From: JBDTDV01 sp039922875
GTDB taxonomy: Bacteria; Actinomycetota; Actinomycetes; Actinomycetales; Microbacteriaceae
Direction: 5' to 3'
Length of the DNA stretch: 22,115 nt
Assembly (NCBI GenBank): GCA_039922875.1
Contig: JBDTDV010000063.1
Span: 1-22,115, forward strand
Part shown: positions 7,499-13,964 of the stretch, piece by piece
How positions within the stretch are numbered: the first letter of the stretch is position 1
Layout: every line of letters starts with the position of its first letter
Made by a program: the position numbers and the translations under genes
The notes under the pieces: generated by a model
Database searches by the model: none
What the model saw: the letters and a program-made list of their open reading frames with translations, nothing else
Told to the model about the DNA's origin: nothing

Positions 7499-8244
7499 GC
7501 GCGCGGGTGAGAGATGCCGAGGTCGATCAGGTTCTCGAGTCCTACCATCACTCCCCTGGCCTCGGGGGCGCCGCGCAGACCGAGCAGGATCCCGGCCCGG
7601 TACGCGCTCGGTTCGAGGGTTTCGTGGTCTATGGTGAGCACTTCGCCGGCTCCGCCGAAGACCACCTGCTGCCTGGCGACCACTCCCGAGAGCCGGAGGC
7701 TGTGCACCGGGATGCTGGCGACGTTCTGGCCCCTGGCGCGCTGGTCGGTGTGCGGTGCCGCGACGGGCCCGAGTCCGGCGCGAGCCGCAGCGATCAACTC
7801 CGCTGTGCGCACCGCCGTTCCCGAGGGCGAATCGATCTTGTGCGCCCGATGCGCCTCGACGATCTCGATCGACTCGTAAAATCGGGCCGCGACGCTCGCG
7901 AACGCGATGGCCAGGGCCGCCCCGATGGAGAAGTTGGGAATGATCACCACGCCGGTTTGCGGGGTTTCCCCCATCCGGCGCCGCAACTGCGCGATCCGCT
8001 CAGCGGTCCACCCAGAGGTTCCGACCAGGATGTGGATGCCGTTGGCGACGGCGTACTCCACGATGGTCGGACTGACCTCGGGCAACGTGACGTCGACGAT
8101 CAGATCTGCGCCGAGGAGGTCGGAGAGATCGCTGTGCGAATCGAGACCGGCGACCAGCTGGAAATCGTCCTCCGACTCGACCAGCTGCACGATATCGCGG
8201 CCGAGCCGTCCGGTCGCCCCGGCAATGGCCACCTTCGTTGTCAT
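7495..8244 (-). CDS. dapB: 4-hydroxy-tetrahydrodipicolinate reductase
   Basis: A 249-residue NAD(P)H-dependent reductase acting after DapA in diaminopimelate/lysine synthesis. The N-terminal Rossmann motif is VAIAGATGRLG (residues 5-15), the mid-region holds VGTSGWT and IPNFSIG, and the substrate site reads EAHRAHKIDSPSGTA. The usual family form of that site is E-x-HH-x-x-K-x-DAPSGTA. Here the second histidine of the HH pair is Arg, while the first His (the catalytic one in E. coli DapB) and the Lys are kept; the codon is CGG. The start ATG has no Shine-Dalgarno, but TAGATT stands 6 bases before it, so the mRNA is probably leaderless. First gene of the dapB-(membrane protein)-dapA unit, divergent from the GNAT gene. 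Confidence 0.94.
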   Translation of the reverse strand: MTTKVAIAGATGRLGRDIVQLVESEDDFQLVAGLDSHSDLSDLLGADLIVDVTLPEVSPTIVEYAVANGIHILVGTSGWTAERIAQLRRRMGETPQTGVVIIPNFSIGAALAIAFASVAARFYESIEIVEAHRAHKIDSPSGTAVRTAELIAAARAGLGPVAAPHTDQRARGQNVASIPVHSLRLSGVVARQQVVFGGAGEVLTIDHETLEPSAYRAGILLGLRGAPEARGVMVGLENLIDLGISHPRA

Positions 8245-8250
8245 GGGGTC

Positions 8251-8256
8251 AATCTA
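8251..8256 (-). promoter_or_regulatory. Putative leaderless -10 box of dapB
   Basis: Reading the minus strand, TAGATT is followed by GACCCC and then the dapB ATG. This TANNNT-N6-start spacing puts the transcription start at or next to the A of the ATG. No ribosome binding site is present in the six bases. No clear -35 element is visible. Confidence 0.55.
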
Positions 8257-8288
8257 CCAGCGCCGCGTACGGAGCTGATGCCCGGCCA

Positions 8289-8294
8289 TAGGCT
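8289..8294 (+). promoter_or_regulatory. Putative leaderless -10 box of the GNAT gene
   Basis: TAGGCT is followed by GAGAGG and then ATG, again TANNNT-N6-start. GAGAGG resembles a Shine-Dalgarno but directly abuts the start codon, too close to work normally. It mirrors the dapB box on the opposite strand 33 bases away, making a compact divergent promoter pair. Confidence 0.5.
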
Positions 8295-8300
8295 GAGAGG

Positions 8301-8798
8301 ATGATCGACTTCCGGGCGACCCGGGTGACGGACCCGTTGGCGCATAGCCTGCTCAGCGAGTACTTCACCGAACGAGCCGAAACTTTCCCGTCCGACTCCC
8401 GCGGATATCGCACGACGTTCCCGGAGCCGGAGCAGTTCGTGGAACCAAACGGCGTCTTCTTGATGGTGGTCGACGCCGACGCAGCTGTCGACGCGGTGGG
8501 TTGCGGCGGCGTACGGCGCCTGGACGCCGGAGCGTCTCCCCGCTTCGAGGTCAAGCATCTGTGGCTGCGCCCTGAGGTCCGTGGCCGAGGCTGGGGTGGG
8601 CTGCTGCTGGCCGAGCTGGAACGGCGGGCCTACGCCTTCGGTGCCGCCGAGATGGTCTTGGACACCAATGCGAGCCTGCTCGCGGCCGGGCACCTGTACC
8701 GCGCGGCCGGATACCGCCAGATCGCGCCGTACAACGACAATCCGAACGCGACCACCTGGTACGCCAAGACCCTAACCCACCAGCAATCCGAGCCATAG
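8301..8798 (+). CDS. GNAT family N-acetyltransferase
   Basis: A 165-residue acyl-CoA-dependent acetyltransferase of unknown substrate. The acetyl-CoA binding motif A is visible as KHLWLRPEVRGRGWGGLLL (about residues 89-107), with R-G-x-G-x-G. A motif B-like stretch follows (LDTNASLLAAGHLYRAAGY). The C-terminus ATTWYAKTL resembles the small-molecule or peptide acetyltransferase subgroup. One of only two plus-strand genes here. Its 3' end overlaps the convergent crcB2 by 27 bases, so antisense interference between the two transcripts is possible. It is divergent from dapB across a 56-base gap and appears leaderless. The substrate cannot be read from sequence. Confidence 0.88.
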   Translation: MIDFRATRVTDPLAHSLLSEYFTERAETFPSDSRGYRTTFPEPEQFVEPNGVFLMVVDADAAVDAVGCGGVRRLDAGASPRFEVKHLWLRPEVRGRGWGGLLLAELERRAYAFGAAEMVLDTNASLLAAGHLYRAAGYRQIAPYNDNPNATTWYAKTLTHQQSEP

Positions 8799-9146
8799 TC
8801 CCAGCGCTGCGGCGGCGACAGCCGCCACAAGCATCCCCAAGCCGTTGACCATGGCGGCCCGATATCGGCCGTCGGCCAGTAGTCGAACGGTTTCGAAGCT
8901 CGCGGTGCTGAACGTGGTGAAGCCGCCGAGGAAACCGGTGCCGAGGATCGCCTCCCACGAACTATCGACGTGACCCCCACCCGCCAGTCCGACCACGAAG
9001 CCCAGCAGCAGCGATCCGGTGATATTGATGATAGTCGTGCCGATCGGGTATGCCACCGCCACCCGGCTTCGGAGCAGGCCGTCCACGACCAGCCGGGCAG
9101 CGGCGCCCAAGCCGCCGGCAACCGAAATGACGATCACCTGAAGCAT
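8772..9146 (-). CDS. crcB: Fluoride channel subunit CrcB/Fluc (second copy)
   Basis: A 124-residue four-helix membrane protein of the CrcB/Fluc family, which exports fluoride as a dual-topology or heterodimeric channel. Signature pieces are AGGLGAAARL (N-terminal), NITGSLLLG, and GTGFLGGFTTFSTASFET in helix 3. The ATG overlaps the stop of the other crcB as TGATG; frame-open sequence further upstream lies inside that gene and was not used. Of the two Phe-box positions (TTF-ST-F), this copy keeps the first Phe and has Ala at the second. The 3' end overlaps the GNAT gene tail-to-tail. With its partner it probably forms a heterodimer, as is usual for paired actinobacterial crcB genes. Confidence 0.9.
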   Translation of the reverse strand: MLQVIVISVAGGLGAAARLVVDGLLRSRVAVAYPIGTTIINITGSLLLGFVVGLAGGGHVDSSWEAILGTGFLGGFTTFSTASFETVRLLADGRYRAAMVNGLGMLVAAVAAAALGLWLGLLVG

Positions 9147-9577
9147 CAGCGGTCGCTCGCCTTCGTGACCCGGCGGCCCAGCGCGATTCCGGCAATAGCC
9201 CCCGCGGCGCCCAGCAGCAGCGTGGCAATCGCGTAGCCCGCCGCAATCCACGGGGTGCCCTGGCGAAAAAGTGTGTCGGTGTCGACCGCGAGGGTACTGT
9301 ACGTGGTGAAGCCGCCAAGGAAACCGGTGCCCACCAGCAGCCGGAGTGTGCGGCGCATCCCGACATCGTGGCCGCGCCGGAGCAGCACTTCCAGGAGCGC
9401 ACCCAACGCGAACGGGCCGACCACGTTCACGGCAAGGATAGTCAGCGGGAGTCGGTTCCACACCGGAATCGAGGCCGCAAGCAGATATCGGGTGGCGGTG
9501 CCCAACGCACCGCCGACGAAGACCAGCGCAATATACCGTGCACGCAGATGAATCGGCCGGGCAGGCCTATCGTTCAC
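9146..9577 (-). CDS. crcB: Fluoride channel subunit CrcB/Fluc (first copy)
   Basis: A 143-residue CrcB/Fluc subunit with four predicted membrane helices. Motifs are VGGALGTATRYLL, AVNVVGPFALG and GTGFLGGFTTYSTLAVD. I placed the start at the GTG at 9577, which overlaps the upstream usp stop as GTGA and has GGGAAG about 5 bases upstream; a GTG at 9589 would add four residues but lacks a ribosome binding site. Compared with the other copy, its Phe-box positions are Tyr and Leu, so the two subunits are not interchangeable. The N-terminus has about 15 mostly polar and Arg-rich residues before helix 1. It is in a tightly overlapping unit with the Usp-like and phosphatase genes. Confidence 0.9.
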   Translation of the reverse strand: MNDRPARPIHLRARYIALVFVGGALGTATRYLLAASIPVWNRLPLTILAVNVVGPFALGALLEVLLRRGHDVGMRRTLRLLVGTGFLGGFTTYSTLAVDTDTLFRQGTPWIAAGYAIATLLLGAAGAIAGIALGRRVTKASDR

Positions 9578-10098
9578 TCCGCTTCCCACGGCAGCTGCCC
9601 GGTATGCCCGACCGGCGCCAACGGAACGATCAGCACCGGCCGATGTTGCCGGTGCGCCAGATGAATGCCGACCGAACCGGTGAAGAACTTGTGTAACCCA
9701 GCGCGGACTCCGGCTTCCCGGGTGCCGACCACGATCAGTCGGGCGTCGAGGGTTTCGGCCAGACGCGCCAACGCTCGCGCCGGATCTCCGGCGAGCGCCC
9801 GCAGCGACCAGGGCACCGGGCTCCCGGCCAGGGTCTGGCGGATATGGTCGGCCAGACCCGGATCGAACTCCACCTCGCCCAGCTCCGGCAGATCGGGGTC
9901 GAACGGTAGCGAGGTGACCGAGCCGTCGATGTTCTCCTGGACCGAGTAACGCGACGCGTCAACGCTGGCGCAGACCAGCCGGGCACCCAAATCGGCCGCG
10001 AATTCAGCCGCGCGCCGCAGTACTAACTCCGGCTGGCCCGGAATCACCCCGACGACAACAACGCCGGGCGATGTTTCGGGTGGTGTGGCCGGGGACAT
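9574..10098 (-). CDS. Universal stress protein (UspA) family protein
   Basis: A 174-residue protein of Usp fold. The N-terminal strand VVVVGVIPGQPEL begins the fold, and LIVVGTREAG ... FFTGSVGIHLAHRQHRPVLIVP (about 121-159) is the C-terminal nucleotide-binding region. Two usual ATP-site features look degraded: the Asp after the first strand (normally VGVDGS) is replaced by Ile-Pro, and the second Gly of G-x2-G-x9-G-S/T is Glu. GS (141-142) remains. It may therefore bind ATP poorly or not at all. The start ATG overlaps the stop of the phosphatase gene (TGATG) and the stop overlaps crcB1 (GTGA), so all are probably one transcript. Its role next to fluoride channels is unknown. Confidence 0.85.
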   Translation of the reverse strand: MSPATPPETSPGVVVVGVIPGQPELVLRRAAEFAADLGARLVCASVDASRYSVQENIDGSVTSLPFDPDLPELGEVEFDPGLADHIRQTLAGSPVPWSLRALAGDPARALARLAETLDARLIVVGTREAGVRAGLHKFFTGSVGIHLAHRQHRPVLIVPLAPVGHTGQLPWEAE

Positions 10099-10703
10099 CA
10101 GACCCCCTGCATCTCGGGCAATCCGGTGCGCAATTCCACCGGCAGATGGCCCAGGTCGTTGTGCACGACCAGGACCGGCGGCTTGGCCGAGCGCACCCTG
10201 ATGATGGTGAGGCCGCAATGTGCTTGGTTCAAGCCGAGCCAACGCCACTCCGGTGCGTCGAAGACATGCCTGACGAACCAGCCGATCACGAAGTTGTGGG
10301 TGATCAACAGGTCGTGCCGATCACCGCGGGCCGGTGCCAGGAACTCGGCGACGGCGTCTGACATCTGCGCATGGCCGGCCTCGACCTCTGCCTCGGTGAT
10401 CCCGCCGAAGAAGGATTCGAAGGCGCGCGGCAGATCCGGGCCAGGGCCGGATGGGATGCAGTCGAACAGCAGCGAGGATGGCTGCGGTCGCAATGCCGGC
10501 ATCCGTTTCGCCATGATCGCAGCCGTCTCGGCCGCCCGCTTCAGCGGCGAATAGTAGGCTCCGGTGAACGAGATGCCGCTGAGGCGTTCCGCGATCAGAT
10601 TGGCCTGCCGATTGCCACGGGCCGAAAGCGGACCGTCCGGCATGCCGTGCTCGGCATCCTGCTGTTCTCCATGGCGTACGAGGTATAGGTAGTGGGGCAC
10701 CAT
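10098..10703 (-). CDS. Histidine phosphatase (phosphoglycerate mutase-like) family protein
   Basis: A 201-residue branch 1 histidine phosphatase. The catalytic motif LVRHGE (residues 8-13, phospho-accepting His11) is followed by LSARGNRQA, SPLKRAAETA (second Arg site) and LLITHNFVIGWFV with the second catalytic His. The substrate is unknown; the family includes phosphoglycerate mutases, sugar and nucleotide phosphatases, and SixA-like protein phosphatases. The start ATG has GGAAAGGG about 4 bases upstream. It is the first gene of a unit with usp and two crcB genes, which it overlaps by 1 base. An 18-bp tandem duplication lies just before its ribosome binding site. Fluoride inhibits many phosphoryl-transfer enzymes, but a link to crcB is only suggestive. 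Confidence 0.88.
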   Translation of the reverse strand: MVPHYLYLVRHGEQQDAEHGMPDGPLSARGNRQANLIAERLSGISFTGAYYSPLKRAAETAAIMAKRMPALRPQPSSLLFDCIPSGPGPDLPRAFESFFGGITEAEVEAGHAQMSDAVAEFLAPARGDRHDLLITHNFVIGWFVRHVFDAPEWRWLGLNQAHCGLTIIRVRSAKPPVLVVHNDLGHLPVELRTGLPEMQGV

Positions 10704-10712
10704 TGACCCTTT

Positions 10713-10748
10713 CCGTTGATCCGTGTCCTGCCGTTAATCCGTGTCCTG
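10713..10748. repeat. 18-bp tandem duplication upstream of the phosphatase gene
   Basis: CCGTTGATCCGTGTCCTG (10713-10730) is followed directly by CCGTTAATCCGTGTCCTG (10731-10748). The two copies differ at one base (G/A at the sixth position). They lie in the 67-base gap between pepR and the phosphatase gene, ending next to the ribosome binding site. They could be a doubled regulator site or a recent slippage duplication. Confidence 0.85.
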
Positions 10749-10770
10749 GCATCGTCACCCGCCGGCTGGG

Positions 10771-12147
10771 TTAGCCGACGAGCGTCGCAAACGCATCGTC
10801 GTCCACATTGCCGACGGCCGCAATCGAAACCGGTCTACCACAAAGTTCGGCGGCGAGGTCCTGCACGTCGGCTGCGGTCACCAAGGCCAGCCGGCGCAAG
10901 CTTTCATCCAGGTCGATGAACTCCCCGAACGTGATCTCGGAACGGCCCAGCCTGGACATCCGGGTGTCGGAGTCCTCCAAGGCCAGGGCCGCCGCTCCCG
11001 AGAGCTGGCCGACGGCCCGCCGCATCTCATCGGCGGTGACGCCGGAGTCGGCCAGCCGGTGCAGTTCGGCCAGCATCAGCGCGGAGACCTCCGGGGCTTT
11101 GGCCGGCGAGCATCCGGCGTAGAGACCGAACACCCCGGCGTCGGAGTACGCGGCCGAGAAGGAATAGACCGAATAGGCCAGCCCGCGCCGTTCCCGCACT
11201 TCCTGGAACAGCCGGCTGGACATGCCGCCGCCGAAGATCGAGTTGAGCACACTCATGGTCACCCGACGCTCGTCTGCCGCGGTGATTCCCGGCACGCCGA
11301 CCAGGAGATTGGCCTGCTCGATCGGCCGGTGTACGGAAATCAACGGCACGCCTTTTGTGGGGAGAACCCGGTCGTTCTTCCGGCGGGCGACCGGCGGCGC
11401 GGCGACGTTCAGATCCCAGCCGGCCTCGCTGAGGCAGCGGGTCACGTCCTCAACCAAGCGATCATGGTCAACGGCTCCGGCAGCGCAGATAACCAGATCC
11501 TGTGGACGATAGTTGGCGCGATAGTGGGACCAGACGGCGTCTCTGGTCACCGCGCGGATAGCCTCAGGGCTGCCGCCGATCGGACGACCGAGTGGATGCT
11601 CACCGAGTACCGCCTCGAAGAACCGCTCGTTCACCACGTCGGACGGGTCGTCCTCCGCCATCGACAGCTCTTCGAGGATGACCCCGCGTTCGTTCTCGAA
11701 TTCGATGGGATCAAGGAGCGAGGAGGTCAGCATATCGGCGATGACCTCGACCGCCATCGGCAGGTCCCGATCCTGAACCTTGGCGTAGTAGCAGGTGTAT
11801 TCCTTCGCGGTCATCGCGTTGTGCTCGCCACCGACCGAGTCGAACGCGATGGCGATCTCCAGCGCGGTACGTCGTGCAGTCCCCTTGAACAGCAGGTGTT
11901 CCAGAAAGTGGGTGGAGCCGAAGTTCGCTTCTTCACCGGGCGGGCCGCCGCAACCCGCCCGACCCGCGGTCTCATCCCGGGAACCCACTGCTACCCAATA
12001 GCCCAGCGTGGCGCTGCGGGATCCTGGCACCCGTTCGCTGAGAATCCGCACCCCGCTGGGCAGCACGGTACGTCTGACCAGCGCGTCCCCGGATGCGGCG
12101 AATCTAAGATCGGCCAGGCCGAGTGGGAGGTCTACCGCGCCGTTCAT
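10771..12147 (-). CDS. pepR: M16 family zinc peptidase (PepR-like)
   Basis: A 458-residue M16B metallopeptidase related to mitochondrial processing peptidase. The inverted zinc motif HFLEH is at residues 80-84, with the third ligand Glu159 or Glu160 in ERGVILEE. GGGMSSRLFQEVRERRGLAYSVYS (about 313-336) is the C-terminal-half signature. Between VGSRDE and STHFLEH there is an insert of about a dozen residues including a cysteine (AGRAGCGGPPGEEANF), absent from the usual compact form. I chose the internal ATG at 12147 because TATGGT stands 7 bases before it (leaderless pattern); an ATG at 12159 would add four residues. pepR normally follows pnp; here a large block separates them. It is divergent from tetR. 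Confidence 0.9.
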   Translation of the reverse strand: MNGAVDLPLGLADLRFAASGDALVRRTVLPSGVRILSERVPGSRSATLGYWVAVGSRDETAGRAGCGGPPGEEANFGSTHFLEHLLFKGTARRTALEIAIAFDSVGGEHNAMTAKEYTCYYAKVQDRDLPMAVEVIADMLTSSLLDPIEFENERGVILEELSMAEDDPSDVVNERFFEAVLGEHPLGRPIGGSPEAIRAVTRDAVWSHYRANYRPQDLVICAAGAVDHDRLVEDVTRCLSEAGWDLNVAAPPVARRKNDRVLPTKGVPLISVHRPIEQANLLVGVPGITAADERRVTMSVLNSIFGGGMSSRLFQEVRERRGLAYSVYSFSAAYSDAGVFGLYAGCSPAKAPEVSALMLAELHRLADSGVTADEMRRAVGQLSGAAALALEDSDTRMSRLGRSEITFGEFIDLDESLRRLALVTAADVQDLAAELCGRPVSIAAVGNVDDDAFATLVG

Positions 12148-12154
12148 CACTGCC

Positions 12155-12160
12155 ACCATA
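12155..12160 (-). promoter_or_regulatory. Putative leaderless -10 box of pepR
   Basis: On the minus strand TATGGT is followed by seven bases (GGCAGTG) and then ATG at 12147. This argues for the internal ATG over the one at 12159, which lies inside the box. A -35 is not obvious. Confidence 0.45.
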
Positions 12161-12194
12161 CGCTATCGGCACACGATGATCTTTGAGCATTTAA

Positions 12195-12210
12195 CAGACA
12201 GATCAGTCTG
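12195..12210. promoter_or_regulatory. Candidate TetR-family operator
   Basis: CAGACAGATCAGTCTG is a 16-bp palindrome centred on GATC with one mismatched pair (10 of 12 flanking bases pair). The AGAC...GTCT arms match the general form of TetR/AcrR operators. It lies 9-24 bases before the tetR -10 box, where the -35 region should be, and about 35 bases upstream of the pepR box on the other strand. Autorepression by the adjacent TetR protein is the simplest reading. Confidence 0.6.
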
Positions 12211-12218
12211 CCTACCCC

Positions 12219-12224
12219 TACTAT
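12219..12224 (+). promoter_or_regulatory. Putative leaderless -10 box of tetR
   Basis: TACTAT is followed by seven bases (TGACCCC) and then the ATG at 12232. No Shine-Dalgarno is present. The candidate operator sits just upstream, over the expected -35 position. Confidence 0.5.
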
Positions 12225-12231
12225 TGACCCC

Positions 12232-12819
12232 ATGGATCAGCACAGTTCGCGAAGCGCTCGCCCTCCGGCTCCGGCCAAGCTGCGAATCCTCGCCGCCGCC
12301 GATGCGTTGTTCTATAACGACGGCATCCATTCGGTCGGTGTCGATCGGATTATCGCCGAGGCGAGGGTGACAAAGTCAACGTTCTATAAGCACTTCCCCG
12401 CAAAGGAGCTGCTGATCATCGCCTACGTGCACGGACGGGATCAGGGTCTGCGTGAATTTCTGACCGGGCAGCAAAGTTCGCTGGAAGACCCGGCGCTGGT
12501 GCTGCGCGCGCTGGTCGGCCGAATCGTCACCGAGGCAAACCGACCTGGATTCCGAGGCTGTCCGTTCATCAACGCCGCAGCCCAGTTCAGTGATCCGGAC
12601 AGCCCGGTGCGTCGCGCTGTGGCTGAGCATCGAGGCTGGTACCTCTCCTTTGTCGGCAGTCTGCTGCGCGAGCTGCGGCACCCGCGCCCCGGGGAAGGTG
12701 CCGCCGACCTGCTGCTGGCCCGCGACGGCGCGTTGTCCGGCAGTTCGATCAGCGACCCGATGACCGTCACCGCGGCGCTGCGGCGCTCGGCGGAGCGGAT
12801 CTTGACCGAGGCCGCCTAA
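12232..12819 (+). CDS. TetR/AcrR family transcriptional regulator
   Basis: A 195-residue TetR-family repressor. The N-terminal DNA-binding domain covers about residues 16-62, with the helix-turn-helix DRIIAEARVTKSTFYKHFPAK. The C-terminal ligand and dimer domain carries FRGCPFINAAAQFSDPDSP, a motif shared by a subgroup of TetR regulators whose ligands are mostly unknown. The ATG is preceded by TACTAT at leaderless spacing. It is divergent from pepR and convergent with the aldo/keto reductase, whose stop codon it overlaps by 4 bases. Likely targets are its own promoter and perhaps pepR through the shared intergenic palindrome; regulation of the reductase is also possible. The inducer is not predictable. 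Confidence 0.92.
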   Translation: MDQHSSRSARPPAPAKLRILAAADALFYNDGIHSVGVDRIIAEARVTKSTFYKHFPAKELLIIAYVHGRDQGLREFLTGQQSSLEDPALVLRALVGRIVTEANRPGFRGCPFINAAAQFSDPDSPVRRAVAEHRGWYLSFVGSLLRELRHPRPGEGAADLLLARDGALSGSSISDPMTVTAALRRSAERILTEAA

Positions 12820-13835
12820 GCCTCGGAGACCCGGTCGAGTTCGAGCATTTGCGAACGGGTCAACCGGATGTTGGCGGCCGCCATCAGGGCATCCACCTGA
12901 TCCGGGTGGCTCGCGCTGGCCACCGGCGCCACGACGTTGCGCTTGGCCAGCAGCCAGGCCAAGGCGATGGTGCCCGGCACACTCTCGTGGTCGGCGGCGA
13001 CGCGGTCCAGCGCAGCCAGTACGCGGTACCCCTTGCGATTGACGTATTCTCCGGCGTGGATTCCTCTGGCATTGTCGCCGATGTCTGACTTAGACCGATA
13101 TTTGCCGGTCAGGAATCCATTCGCCAGGGCGAAATAGGGCATCACCGCCATTGCCTGAGCCGACACCGTCATTCTCAGGTCCCCTTCGAATGCCACCCGG
13201 TGCATCAGGTTGTAATGACACTGCAGGGCGACGAATTTGGGCAGACCGCTTGAGGAGAGGATCCGGGCTTCGGTGAGGCGCTCCGCGCTGTAGTTGGAGG
13301 CGCCAAGATAGCGAACCTTGCCGGTCTCAATCAGCCACTCGACAGTGGCGAGGCTTTCCTCCATCGCCACGGAGGTGTCATCAAAGTGAAAAAACAGCAA
13401 ATCGATCCAATCGGTCTGCAACCGTTCCAGCGACGCCTCAACGGCGCGAACGATACTGACCGGGCCGAGTCCAGGATTGTCCTGGTGGTGGCCGATCTTC
13501 GTTGCCACCACGATGCGCTCACGGTTGTGTCTGTTCCGCATCCAGTTGCCGATCACAACTTCGCTGCGGCCTCCCGTGTAGCTATCGGCGGTGTCGATGA
13601 AGTTCCCGCCCAGATCGTGGTAGCGATCCATGATTTCCATCGAGGTGTCGTTGTCGGCCGTCCAGCCAAACACGCTCGCTCCCAGCGCGAGCGGGTACAC
13701 GGCCAGGGCAGTGCCCTCGATGCGCCGCGGGGCGACAATCGGCATGGGCGCAGTGACGGCACCCTCCAGATCGAAGCCGACCGGCGCAATGCTCTGGGCG
13801 ATCCGTTCGTGTGCCCCCCGCGACGGCTGAGCCAT
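12816..13835 (-). CDS. Aldo/keto reductase
   Basis: A 339-residue NADPH-dependent oxidoreductase of the AKR (beta/alpha)8 fold. The full catalytic tetrad is visible: Asp81 and Tyr86 (FIDTADSYTGG), Lys113 (VVATKIG) and His150 (LLFFHFDD). The cofactor region near the C-terminus reads VVAPVASASHPDQVD. About 40 residues precede the barrel, longer than typical. The ATG at 13835 is nevertheless favoured because GAGGAGGGGG lies just upstream, while the internal ATG at 13745 has no ribosome binding site. The substrate is unknown; the sequence resembles the YajO/IolS-like group. It is convergent with tetR, with overlapping stops. The 129-base gap upstream, after the SRPBCC stop, shows no clear terminator. 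Confidence 0.92.
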   Translation of the reverse strand: MAQPSRGAHERIAQSIAPVGFDLEGAVTAPMPIVAPRRIEGTALAVYPLALGASVFGWTADNDTSMEIMDRYHDLGGNFIDTADSYTGGRSEVVIGNWMRNRHNRERIVVATKIGHHQDNPGLGPVSIVRAVEASLERLQTDWIDLLFFHFDDTSVAMEESLATVEWLIETGKVRYLGASNYSAERLTEARILSSSGLPKFVALQCHYNLMHRVAFEGDLRMTVSAQAMAVMPYFALANGFLTGKYRSKSDIGDNARGIHAGEYVNRKGYRVLAALDRVAADHESVPGTIALAWLLAKRNVVAPVASASHPDQVDALMAAANIRLTRSQMLELDRVSEA

Positions 13836-13964
13836 GCCCCCTCCTCACGCTTATACGTAGGTTAAGCCCCGTGTGCGACATTGGCGGGTGGGCGCGGGCA
13901 ACCGTTATCAAATCTTTCAGATTCATGCCGTACTGGGTAGCCTTGCGGCACGACGCCGGGTGGA

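Noticed and set aside
9147..10770. Fluoride (crcB) riboswitch
   Set aside because: The crcB genes start inside overlapping upstream coding sequence, and the 67-base leader of the unit holds a tandem duplication, not the riboswitch fold I would expect.
10741..12186. Open reading frame of 481 codons on the plus strand
   Set aside because: It is exactly antisense to the intact M16 peptidase; no domain is seen.
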